In this document: positions 1-7,173 of the stretch, piece by piece
Layout: every line of letters begins with the position of its first letter
Position numbering within the stretch: the first letter of the stretch is position 1
Source: Clostridiales bacterium UBA6981
Lineage (GTDB): Bacteria; Bacillota; Clostridia; Oscillospirales; Oscillospiraceae
DNA: 10,837 bases
Direction of reading: 5' to 3'
NCBI GenBank assembly: GCA_002450075.1
Contig: DJYJ01000016.1
Span: 1 to 10,837 of the forward strand
Made by a program: the position numbers and the translations under genes
Notes under the pieces: generated by a model
What the model was told of the DNA's origin: nothing
The model's input: the letters and a program-made list of their open reading frames with translations, nothing else
Database searches by the model: none

Positions 1-124
1 ACACATCATTGACAAACCTACAATGTCTTTTTTTCGCAGCGTTTTTGTGGAATGCGGGAAAGAGCGCTTTATGGTATAGTTGAAATAATATCAGGTATTT
101 TTCGGAAAGGATCGGAGAGCGCAA
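1..124 (+). other. Upstream region of the lipoprotein remnant
   Basis: An A+T-rich non-coding stretch. TATAGT (75-80) could be a -10 box but has no -35 at a proper distance; TTGACA at 9-14 has no matching -10. The only solid signal is the ribosome binding site at 114-119. Confidence 0.4.
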
Positions 125-478
125 ATGAAACGTTTTTCCCGCGTTCTCTTTTCTCTTCTATTTGATCACAGTCATGCTGCTGGAGCTGGCGGCCTGCGGC
201 CCTCCCGCGCCGCAGGGCGACGAAGCGCCTGACGTTTCCATGCCGGAGGACGTTGCGGCCACCGTGGAGCCGACGCCGGAGCCCTATGTCGTTCCTGGGA
301 ATCTGACGCTCGCGATCAACGAGGTGATGCCCTCGAGCAAGGCCACACTCGCCGTAGACGGCGCTTTCCCCCACTGGGCTGATGAAGAACATCGGCAGCG
401 AGGCAATGGTCTACAACGCCTGGACTGCGCTTCACGCAGGACGAGATCGACTATTACTTCGGCGATCTGCTCTCCTGA
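125..478 (+). pseudogene. Broken lipoprotein gene with a lamin-tail-domain (LTD) start
   Basis: An ATG at 125 with a good ribosome binding site (GGAGAG, 114-119) begins a typical lipoprotein signal peptide (MKRFSRVLFSLL). The rest of that peptide (ITVMLLELAAC, with lipobox LAAC) is in another frame from about 162, so a frameshift lies in the T-rich stretch at 140-162. After a proline/glutamate-rich linker comes LAINEVMPSSKATL...FPHW, which resembles the beginning of an LTD domain (usual pattern: NEVM.SN..T..D..G..PDW). The domain stops after about 25 residues. A different frame then gives GLMKNIGSEAMVYNA, and one base later a third frame gives GLRFTQDEIDYYFGDLLS and a TGA at 476-478. The pieces read as the two ends of a once much longer extracytoplasmic lipoprotein joined by a large internal deletion plus two frameshifts. 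A short functional lipoprotein read from the TTG at 162 is possible but unlikely. Confidence 0.7.
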
Positions 479-503
479 GTGCCGCAAAAAAACAGACAAG
501 AAC

Positions 504-533
504 AGGACGTCTTATCAGGGCGTCCTCTTCTTA
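504..533 (+). terminator. Hairpin terminator after the lipoprotein remnant
   Basis: Stem AGGACGTC (504-511) pairs with GGCGTCCT (519-526) with one G-U wobble and a 7-base loop, followed by the pyrimidine-rich CTTCTTATG. It lies 26 bases after the remnant's stop codon, as expected for the original gene's terminator. Confidence 0.6.
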
Positions 534-538
534 TGTCC

Positions 539-568
539 GGCCTGTCACAGAACAGGTCTTTTTCTTTT
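539..568 (+). terminator. Second, tandem rho-independent terminator
   Basis: Stem GGCCTGT (539-545) pairs with ACAGGTC (552-558, one G-U) around the loop CACAGA, directly followed by TTTTTCTTTT. This is a stronger U-tract than the preceding hairpin, and it insulates the downstream operon promoter. Confidence 0.7.
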
Positions 569-587
569 GACAAAATAATATCATTTA

Positions 588-616
588 TTGGAAAAGCGGC
601 ACTTATCCTTTATAAT
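588..616 (+). promoter_or_regulatory. Sigma-A-type promoter of the MMPL/GLUG operon
   Basis: TTGGAA (588-593), a 17-base spacer and a perfect TATAAT (611-616) precede the exporter gene. Transcription would start near 623, giving a leader of about 50 bases. No operator or riboswitch-like fold was seen in that leader. Confidence 0.75.
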
Positions 617-674
617 ATAGCTTTGGTCATGTAAAACTGATGCCTCATAATTATGAAAAGGATGTCTGGCACAG

Positions 675-3125
675 ATGGAGAACAAGAAAAGTCTGATGAC
701 GCGCGTTGCGCAGTACATCGTCGACAGGCGAAGGCTGATCCTGCTCGTGTTCATCGCCCTCGCGCTCGTGAGCGTGTATACGAGCACGCTCGTTGAAACG
801 AACGACAGTCTCGAGCACTTCCTTCCCGCCGATACCGAGACCCGGCTCGGGCTGGATATCATGGACCGGGAGTTCGTCACCTATGACACGGCGCAGATCG
901 TCGTGCGCAACATCTCGCTCGAGCAGGCCAAAGCCCTTTCCGATGAGATCGCCTCGGTCGAGAACGTGAAAGAGGTGGAATTCGACGACAGCGCCGAGCA
1001 CTACAAGGAGCTCTCCGCGCTCTTTGACGTGACCTTTACCGGCGCCGGCGACGACAGCACCAGCAAGGCCGCGCTCGATGAGATTGAGGCGCGTTTGTCG
1101 GCATATGATCTGTATGTCAACACCAAGGTCGGCAATCCGCTGAAGGTGATCATCGACAGCGAGATGGTCATCGTGGACATTATCGCCTTTGTCATCATCA
1201 TCCTTGTGCTGCTGCTCACCTCCCGCACCTACGGCGAGATCCCGGTGCTGCTGCTGACCTTTGGCGCGGCGGCGCTGCTGAACATGGGCACGAACTTCCT
1301 CATGGGCGAGATCTCCTTTGTGACCGACTCGATCGCGCTCGTGCTGCAGCTGGCACTCGCGATCGACTATGCCATCATCCTCTGCCACCGCTTTACCGAG
1401 GAGCAGGCGGATAAGGCGCCGCGCGAGGCGGCGATCGCCGCGCTGAGCAAGGCCATCCCCGAGATCGCCGGCAGCAGTCTGACCACGATCTCCGGCCTGC
1501 TCGCGCTGACGTTCATGCAGTACCGGCTCGGCGCGGACATGGGCTTTGTGCTGATCAAGGCCGTGCTCATCAGTCTTCTTTCGGTGTTTTGTCTGATGCC
1601 GGGGCTGCTGGTGATGTTCTCGGGGCTGATCAACCGGACGGCTCACCGCAAATTCCTGCCGGATGTGCCGTTCCTCGGCGCCTTTGCCTATAAAACGCGC
1701 AAGGTCATCCCCTTCCTCTTCGCCGCGCTGCTCATCGGCGCCTATTTCTGCTCGAGCCACGCGCACTATGTCTATGACCAGTACAGCGTCGAATCGATCC
1801 GCAAAAACGACATTCAGCTGGCCAAGGAGAAGATCCGCTCGACCTTCGGCACGCCCAACACCTTTGCCATGATCATTCCGGCGGGTGACAACGACAGTGA
1901 AAAGGAGATCGTCTCCGAGATCAAGGAGCTGCGCCACACGATCTCCGTCACCGGGCTTTCGGACATTGACGCGATCGACGGCTACAAGCTGCTCGATGAG
2001 GTCACGCCCCGCCAGTTTGCCGAGCTCATGGACATCGACATCGAGATCGCGGAGCTTGCCTACGGCAGCTATGCGCTGGAGCACAACGAGTACGGCAAGG
2101 CCGTTACCGGCATGGACAGCTACCGCATCGCCCTGCTCGACATCTTTGACTATCTGCTCGCGAGCAAGGACAATGTGACGCTCAATCTCGACCAGGAGAC
2201 CCAGGACAAGATCGACGACATGAAAGAGGAACTCGACGACGGCAAGCTGCAGCTTTTGAGTGACGACTGGAGCCGCATCGTCATCGATTCCGACGTTCCT
2301 TCCGAAGAGGACGAGAGCTATGAGTACTTAAGCGCCCTGCGCGGGATCGCGGCGCGCTATTACGACGAAAACTTTGTGATCGGCGATACGACGAGCTGCA
2401 GCGATCTCAAGAGCTCGTTTGAAAACGACAACACCGTCATCACGATCCTGGAGATCGTGTTCGTCACGCTGATTTTGATCTTCACCTTCCACTCGGTCGG
2501 TCTGCCGCTGCTGCTGATCGTCGTGATCCAGGGCAGTATCCTGATCAACTTCTCCTCGCCGTATCTGCAGCACAAGAATCTGTTTTTCCTGACCTACCTC
2601 ATCATCAGCGCCATCCAGATGGGCGCCAACATCGACTATGCCATTGTGATCTCCGACCGGTATCTCGAATCGCGCCGGCACATGGAGCCGAAGGAGGCCA
2701 TCACCGACGCGCTGAACAAGGCCTTTCCGACGATCGTGACCTCCGGTACGATGATGGCCGCAGCGGGCGTTGTGATCGCGCTGGTCGCCTCGAACGAGAC
2801 GATCTCCGCCATCGGCGTTTACCTCGGCAAGGGCACGCTGATCTCGATGCTGCTCGTCACCTGCGTCCTGCCGCAGATCCTGCTGCTCGGCGACGGCGTG
2901 ATCAGCAAAACCAGCTTTACCACTCAGCGCGGCGTTCTGTTCGCCCATGCCGGCGCGATCCGTCTTGACGGCCACGTGCGCGGCTATGTCAACGGCTTTC
3001 TCGACGCCGAGATCCGCGGCCGCTTCGACGGCGAGCTGAACGTACATATGGACATCGACACCGTTAAGACCGAAGAGCCCCCGGATGGCTCTTCCCCGTC
3101 CGGAGAGGAGGAAACCGTATCATGA
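675..3125 (+). CDS. MMPL/RND-superfamily exporter
   Basis: The protein is 816 aa and has the MMPL/RND plan of two homologous halves. Each half has one helix (about 21-39 and 344-361), a large extracytoplasmic loop (40-160 and 362-585), and a five-helix bundle (163-317 and 588-740). Each half carries the Asp-Tyr pair in its fourth helix (IDYAII at Asp231, IDYAIV at Asp654), the expected proton-relay aspartates. Family members export lipids, peptides or other hydrophobic compounds using the proton gradient; the substrate here is unknown. After the last helix the tail (about 756-791) is glycine-patterned (LDGHVRGYVNG..., IRGRFDGEL) and resembles a bactofilin-like beta-solenoid, followed by an acidic end. 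The start has AAAAGG about 14 bases upstream, a rather long spacing. The stop overlaps the next gene as ATGA, so the two are probably co-translated. Confidence 0.9.
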   Translation: MENKKSLMTRVAQYIVDRRRLILLVFIALALVSVYTSTLVETNDSLEHFLPADTETRLGLDIMDREFVTYDTAQIVVRNISLEQAKALSDEIASVENVKEVEFDDSAEHYKELSALFDVTFTGAGDDSTSKAALDEIEARLSAYDLYVNTKVGNPLKVIIDSEMVIVDIIAFVIIILVLLLTSRTYGEIPVLLLTFGAAALLNMGTNFLMGEISFVTDSIALVLQLALAIDYAIILCHRFTEEQADKAPREAAIAALSKAIPEIAGSSLTTISGLLALTFMQYRLGADMGFVLIKAVLISLLSVFCLMPGLLVMFSGLINRTAHRKFLPDVPFLGAFAYKTRKVIPFLFAALLIGAYFCSSHAHYVYDQYSVESIRKNDIQLAKEKIRSTFGTPNTFAMIIPAGDNDSEKEIVSEIKELRHTISVTGLSDIDAIDGYKLLDEVTPRQFAELMDIDIEIAELAYGSYALEHNEYGKAVTGMDSYRIALLDIFDYLLASKDNVTLNLDQETQDKIDDMKEELDDGKLQLLSDDWSRIVIDSDVPSEEDESYEYLSALRGIAARYYDENFVIGDTTSCSDLKSSFENDNTVITILEIVFVTLILIFTFHSVGLPLLLIVVIQGSILINFSSPYLQHKNLFFLTYLIISAIQMGANIDYAIVISDRYLESRRHMEPKEAITDALNKAFPTIVTSGTMMAAAGVVIALVASNETISAIGVYLGKGTLISMLLVTCVLPQILLLGDGVISKTSFTTQRGVLFAHAGAIRLDGHVRGYVNGFLDAEIRGRFDGELNVHMDIDTVKTEEPPDGSSPSGEEETVS

Positions 3126-6100
3126 AAAGAAACAAGCATTTTCTCTCCGCTCTTCTGGCGCTCGTATGCGTCCTGACGATGCTGCTCTCGCTTCTTCCCG
3201 CCGCCGCCTTTGCGGACGATGCCGCCCCGGCCGAGGGGGAAGAGACGGAAGAAGAGGGTCCCTCCAACGAGGGGCAGCTCATCATCGGCAACGCCGACGG
3301 CTCGGCCGGCGAGAACGAGGGCAAGATCATCTCGATCTCCTCTGCCGAGGAGTTCCGGGACTTTTCCCTCAACTGCCGCAGCAGCGCCTGGTCGATCGGT
3401 CTGAGCGTGAATCTGACCGAGGATATCGACTTCGGCGGGCGTGCCATCATGCCCGTTCCCTCCTTCTCCGGCACCTTCTTCGGCAACGGCCATACGATCA
3501 AGAACTTTTCCTGTGGCTCCAACGGCTCTCACCAGGGTCTGTTCCGCTATCTCGAAGAAGGCGGACGGATCGTGGATCTGCAGGTTTCCGGCTCGATCAC
3601 GCCCAACGGCAGCCAGAGCAGTGTGGGCGGCATCGTCGGCACCAGCCGCGGCACCGTGACGGGCTGCAGCTTTTCCGGTACGGTGACAGGTCTGATCTCC
3701 GTCGGCGGCATCGTGGGTGAAAACCTGGGCGTCATCACGCGCTGTGAATCCGCCGGCAGCATCAGCGGCAAGCACTTCGCCGGCGGCATCGCCGGATACA
3801 ACGAGGGGACGATCCGCGCGTGTACCAACCGCGCCGAGGTCAACATCGAGGTGCGTGACGAGGCGATCGACATCGAATCGCTCGACATCCATGACATCAT
3901 CGGCATCAATCTCGTCTCTGCCGAGGATAAGGACACCGTCTCTGATATCGGCGGCATCGTGGGCATCAGTCTGGGGCTGGTGGACACGTGCACCAACGAG
4001 GGAACAGTCGGCTATCAGCATTACGGATACAACGTCGGCGGCATCGCCGGCCGGCAGTCCGGCTATCTCACGCAGTGTGTCAACAACGGTACGGTCTTCG
4101 GCCGGAAGGACGTCGGCGGCATCGTCGGTCAGATGGAGCCCTATCTGATCCTGGACGATTCGGCAAGCCTTGTTGACGAGATCGAGGCGCTGCAGTCCGC
4201 CATGAACGCGGCCATGGGCAACATGAGTGCAGCTTCCGAAAGTCTGGGCTCTTCCGCCCGTCAGGTGTCCGACAGCGGTACGAACATTGCCAGTCATTAT
4301 ACCGCCAAGGCCATTGACAACGGCTCCGGCGCGGCGGAGGCACGGGAAAAGCAGGAGCACCGCAAAGATTTCAACGACGCCGCCTCCGGCGCCGGCAGCG
4401 CGGTTGGCGACGCCGCGGGCTCGCTCGGTGACGACACGATCAGTGACATTGCGAACGGGAATGTTACAGACGCCGATCAGCAGGCGCTCATCAACGCGGG
4501 CGGCGGTCTGGCCGCGGACGGCGGCGCGGACCTGATCCACCGTCTCGACTTGCTCAACGAGCAGCGCGAGGCAGAACTCGCTGCGCTGGAGGCGGAAAAT
4601 GCCCGCATGCGGGCGGAATTCGCCTCGCTCTCCGCCGGACTGAACAACATGGGGCGGACAATCCACAACACGCTCTCGGGTCTGGCCGGCGACATGCGCA
4701 GCGTCAACGCCCATACCAGCAACATTCTGACCATGTTCACCAACGCGCTCTCCGGCAACATGCAGCTGCGCGTGATGGAGGACATTTCTGATCTTGATAG
4801 CGACGAGGACATGAACGGCAAGGTCCTCTCCTGTGCCAACAACGGCGCGATCAACGGCGACACGAACATCGGCGGCATCACCGGCTCGATGGGCGTTGAG
4901 GCCGAATTTGACATGGAGGGCATCCTGTCGGCCAGCATCACCGACACGGTTCAGATCTCCACCGATTCCTATTTTGCCCGCTGTATCGTCCGCAAGTGTG
5001 TCAATAACGGCGCCGTCACCGCCAAGAAGGACTTTGACGGCGGCATCTGCGGTCTGGCGGAGCTCGGCGTGATCTCCTCGTCCGAGAACTACGGCGACGT
5101 CGTCGCCGGCGGCGAATATGTCGGCGGCATCGTGGGCCGGTCAAAATCCATCGTGACGGACAGCTACGCCATGTGCGCGCTGGACGGCAGCGAATACGTC
5201 GGCGGCATTTCCGGGCAGGGCAAACGCGTCATCTCCTGCAGCTCGATTGTGGAGCTGAACGAATCGATCGCCTGCAGCGGCGCGATCTGCGGCTGGGCAG
5301 ACACCGAGGATGAGGATCTGTTCATCTATCACAACAACTTTGTCAGCGATACTCTCGGCGGGATCGACGGCATCAGCTATGACGAGGCCGCCGAGCCTGT
5401 CAGCTATCGCGAGCTTTACGCTATGGAAAATCTGCCCGAACGCTTCCGCTCGCTGCGTGTCACGTTCCGGGCCGAGGGGCTGATCGTGGCGGAGCTCTCT
5501 GTCCCCTATGGCGGCAGCGTCGCGCCGGAGGACATTCCGCCTGTGCCCGAGATCAGCGGTTTCAGCGGTCTCTGGCCTGATACCGATCTTGAGAATCTCA
5601 CCTCCTCGGTTGTGGTGGACGCGATCTATCTCGACCGTCTGACGGGTCTCTCCGCCGACTATGTCCGCGAGGGCTCGCCGCTTTCTGTCGTGATCATCGA
5701 GGGGCTCTTCGAGCCCGGCTCGTCCATTTCCGTCAGCGACTGGAGCGATGAGATCGTCCCGGCGCAGCATTACCGGCTGTGCGAGGCGCTGCGCGTCAAC
5801 ATCTTCAGCCGCGCGGCCGACCTGGAATCCCATTCCGTCCACTACCTGCTCCCCGAACGGTCGTGGCACGAGGGCGAACCTGTTTTGTGCGTGCACGGAG
5901 AGAACGGGCTTGAATTGCGCGACTATCAGATCGATGGCAGCTACCTCGTCTTCGACGCCTGCGGCTCGGAGGTTGACTTCTGCGTACTGGTCGGCAACTG
6001 GGATCCGGCCGTGCTGCTGACGGGAGCGCTTCTCGCGGGCATCCTGCTCGTGCTGATCGTCCTTCTGCTCCTTCGCCTGCGCAAAAAGCGCCGTGCTGCC

Positions 6101-6238
6101 AAGGCAGCCGCAGAGGCGCAGGCCTCGCCTGACGAATCCGAAGCGGATGAACAGGAGAACGCAGCCGAAGCGGCCGATGCAGAACATGAACCGGCTGACG
6201 CCGATGCCGAAGCGGAAGAAAACGCTGTAACGGTATAA
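3122..6238 (+). CDS. Secreted, membrane-anchored GLUG-repeat surface protein
   Basis: The 1038-aa protein starts with a clear Sec signal peptide (hydrophobic 8-28, cleavage expected after AFA at 31). Residues 70-340 and 565-725 contain about ten GLUG-type repeats centred on GGIVG/GGIAG (near 169, 195, 220, 277, 306, 332, 583, 668 and 693), a motif of bacterial surface proteins predicted to form a beta-solenoid. The repeats are split by a 225-residue, Ala/Ser-rich, largely helical insert (about 345-560) with a coiled-coil-like part (473-505). Two smaller beta-rich regions follow (775-960), then one transmembrane helix (963-985), an RLRKKRR stop-transfer signal and an acidic Glu/Ala-rich cytoplasmic tail. 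AGGAGG (3106-3111) lies 10 bases before the ATG, inside the exporter gene. The context suggests an extracellular partner or scaffold for the exporter, or an adhesin it helps display. No enzyme motif was seen. Confidence 0.85.
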   Translation: MKRNKHFLSALLALVCVLTMLLSLLPAAAFADDAAPAEGEETEEEGPSNEGQLIIGNADGSAGENEGKIISISSAEEFRDFSLNCRSSAWSIGLSVNLTEDIDFGGRAIMPVPSFSGTFFGNGHTIKNFSCGSNGSHQGLFRYLEEGGRIVDLQVSGSITPNGSQSSVGGIVGTSRGTVTGCSFSGTVTGLISVGGIVGENLGVITRCESAGSISGKHFAGGIAGYNEGTIRACTNRAEVNIEVRDEAIDIESLDIHDIIGINLVSAEDKDTVSDIGGIVGISLGLVDTCTNEGTVGYQHYGYNVGGIAGRQSGYLTQCVNNGTVFGRKDVGGIVGQMEPYLILDDSASLVDEIEALQSAMNAAMGNMSAASESLGSSARQVSDSGTNIASHYTAKAIDNGSGAAEAREKQEHRKDFNDAASGAGSAVGDAAGSLGDDTISDIANGNVTDADQQALINAGGGLAADGGADLIHRLDLLNEQREAELAALEAENARMRAEFASLSAGLNNMGRTIHNTLSGLAGDMRSVNAHTSNILTMFTNALSGNMQLRVMEDISDLDSDEDMNGKVLSCANNGAINGDTNIGGITGSMGVEAEFDMEGILSASITDTVQISTDSYFARCIVRKCVNNGAVTAKKDFDGGICGLAELGVISSSENYGDVVAGGEYVGGIVGRSKSIVTDSYAMCALDGSEYVGGISGQGKRVISCSSIVELNESIACSGAICGWADTEDEDLFIYHNNFVSDTLGGIDGISYDEAAEPVSYRELYAMENLPERFRSLRVTFRAEGLIVAELSVPYGGSVAPEDIPPVPEISGFSGLWPDTDLENLTSSVVVDAIYLDRLTGLSADYVREGSPLSVVIIEGLFEPGSSISVSDWSDEIVPAQHYRLCEALRVNIFSRAADLESHSVHYLLPERSWHEGEPVLCVHGENGLELRDYQIDGSYLVFDACGSEVDFCVLVGNWDPAVLLTGALLAGILLVLIVLLLLRLRKKRRAAKAAAEAQASPDESEADEQENAAEAADAEHEPADADAEAEENAVTV

Positions 6239-6244
6239 CAGAAA

Positions 6245-6284
6245 AGAACACCCGATCCTCACGGATCGGGTGTTCTCTTGTTTC
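6245..6284. terminator. Strong bidirectional terminator between convergent operons
   Basis: A perfect 14-bp stem (AGAACACCCGATCC, 6245-6258, with GGATCGGGTGTTCT, 6263-6276) has a TCAC tetraloop. It is followed by CTTGTTTCT on the plus strand and TTTTC on the minus strand. It starts 7 bases after the GLUG gene stop and could also stop transcripts arriving from the minus-strand operon. Confidence 0.9.
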
Positions 6285-6286
6285 TG

Positions 6287-6515
6287 CAGTTTATACTAGA
6301 ACCTCATAAAAACCTTTAATCGTTTAAAGGTTTTTATAGCACCGTAAGGTGCGTAGAGGTTCTGTATGATAAGTGAGGCTCGAAATCTTCGATTTCGTTT
6401 AGCCGAACTTATACACAGTTGACGGATTTTCAGCGCCTTTTGCGCTGAAAATGCCGCAGAACTGCGGCTTATCTGATTAAAGAATTTAATCAGATAATAG
6501 TATTAGGATAAGCTG
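6287..6515. repeat. Hairpin-array element, MITE-like or structured RNA
   Basis: Nearly every base lies in a perfect helix. (1) AGAACCTC (6298-6305) pairs with GAGGTTCT (6356-6363) and encloses a 13-bp hairpin (6307-6319/6324-6336, loop TCGT) and GCACC-GTAA-GGTGC (6339-6352, GNRA-type loop), forming a three-way junction. (2) ATAAGT/ACTTAT (6369-6374/6407-6412) encloses a tandem G-A mismatch, GGCT/AGCC and CGAAATC-ttc-GATTTCG. (3) ATTTTCAGCGC/GCGCTGAAAAT (6426-6436/6442-6452). (4) GCCGCA-GAAC-TGCGGC (6453-6468). (5) A 13-bp stem at 6469-6481/6485-6497. ATACTA (6293-6298) can pair with TAGTAT (6498-6503), and the ends CAG...CTG form imperfect terminal inverted repeats. No open frame fits. The element could be a non-autonomous mobile element or a folded RNA; a fold is certain, a function is not. 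Confidence 0.75.
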
Positions 6516-7117
6516 AAATTCCTTAGACCGGCGCGGTGGAGCCTTGTCACGCCGAAGAGCAGCAGTACCTGGCCGAGGGTGTTGACGCCCTGCTCGATCC
6601 AGTTCATCGCCGAAGAGCTTCCGTCGCGCGAGGCGAGATAGCCCATCGCCATATAGCACAGGAAGGTGAGGAAAAAGACGGCGATCAGGCCTTTTTTCTT
6701 CATCTTCGCCGCGACGACGCTGAGCGAGGCGCACATCGCGCCAAGTCCCGCGACCATCATCGCAATGAACACGAAGGTCCCGGCAAAGAGGGGCGGGGCG
6801 ACGGCAAGCGCCGCCTTTTTCCGCGCCGTCAGCGTCAGGATCAGTCCGAAGCCCGTGAGAAGCAGGCCAATGGACTGGACCGGCAGGAACATCGTGTTGA
6901 GCACATGAAAGTCGCACACATTCAGCGCGTAAAGCAGCTTCCACGTGGCCTTGAGGAAGCCGGCGAGGAAGACGTTGACGCAGCCTGCGGCGAAGCAGGC
7001 GAAGGCGTATTTCGGCATCTTGTTGTAAAAGTCGCGCTGCATCAGCACGGCGGCGACGCCGAAGAGAAGCACGGGGATAAAATCGGTCAGCGCCATGGGG
7101 ACGGAAAATTCATCCAT
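6503..7117 (-). CDS. Multi-helix integral membrane protein, unknown function
   Basis: The 204-aa protein has no recognised family. Hydrophobic segments lie at about 8-26, 36-55, 77-97, 108-131, 142-163 and 171-192, giving six helices, perhaps seven if the long 103-135 segment splits. Short basic loops (ARKKA, AKMKKKG) suggest cytoplasmic sides. The start is supported by AGGGGGGAG (7127-7135 on the minus strand) about 9 bases upstream. It is the third gene of a minus-strand unit, 56 bases after the flavin-reductase-like gene, and resembles the first gene in being a small all-helical membrane protein. They may be paralogues or subunits around the soluble flavoprotein, but no motif proves this. 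Its last few codons lie inside the right terminal repeat of the hairpin element, so the native C terminus may have been replaced by that sequence. Confidence 0.75.
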   Translation of the reverse strand: MDEFSVPMALTDFIPVLLFGVAAVLMQRDFYNKMPKYAFACFAAGCVNVFLAGFLKATWKLLYALNVCDFHVLNTMFLPVQSIGLLLTGFGLILTLTARKKAALAVAPPLFAGTFVFIAMMVAGLGAMCASLSVVAAKMKKKGLIAVFFLTFLCYMAMGYLASRDGSSSAMNWIEQGVNTLGQVLLLFGVTRLHRAGLRNFSLS

Positions 7118-7145
7118 GATAGTCTTCTCCCCCCTATTTTCTTTC

Positions 7146-7165
7146 TCTATTTATCTCTATTTATC
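7146..7165. repeat. Two tandem copies of a 10-base A+T-rich unit
   Basis: TCTATTTATC occurs twice in direct succession in the 56-base gap between two minus-strand genes. In the mRNA it reads as an A-rich, unstructured leader ahead of the ribosome binding site. It is probably a slippage product with no proven role. Confidence 0.6.
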
Positions 7166-7173
7166 TTTTTCTG

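Noticed and set aside
567..595. TTGACA at 567-572 as the operon's -35 box
   Set aside because: No acceptable -10 box 16-18 bases downstream; the TTGGAA/TATAAT pair at 588-616 fits much better.
623..674. Riboswitch or attenuator in the exporter leader
   Set aside because: Only about 50 bases long, with no stable helix or known motif.
651..2084. Long 477-aa open frame on the minus strand opposite the exporter gene
   Set aside because: It is rich in Arg, Asp, His and Gly with no hydrophobic core or domain, as expected for the complement of a GC-rich gene. The plus-strand exporter is unmistakable.
2984..4714. 576-aa minus-strand open frame opposite the GLUG gene
   Set aside because: The composition is that of an antisense shadow (Ala/Val/Asp/Arg repeats mirroring the Gly/Ile repeats), and there is no convincing start signal.
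6287..6515. CRISPR array
   Set aside because: The helices are all different in sequence; there are no identical direct repeats with regular spacers and no cas genes.
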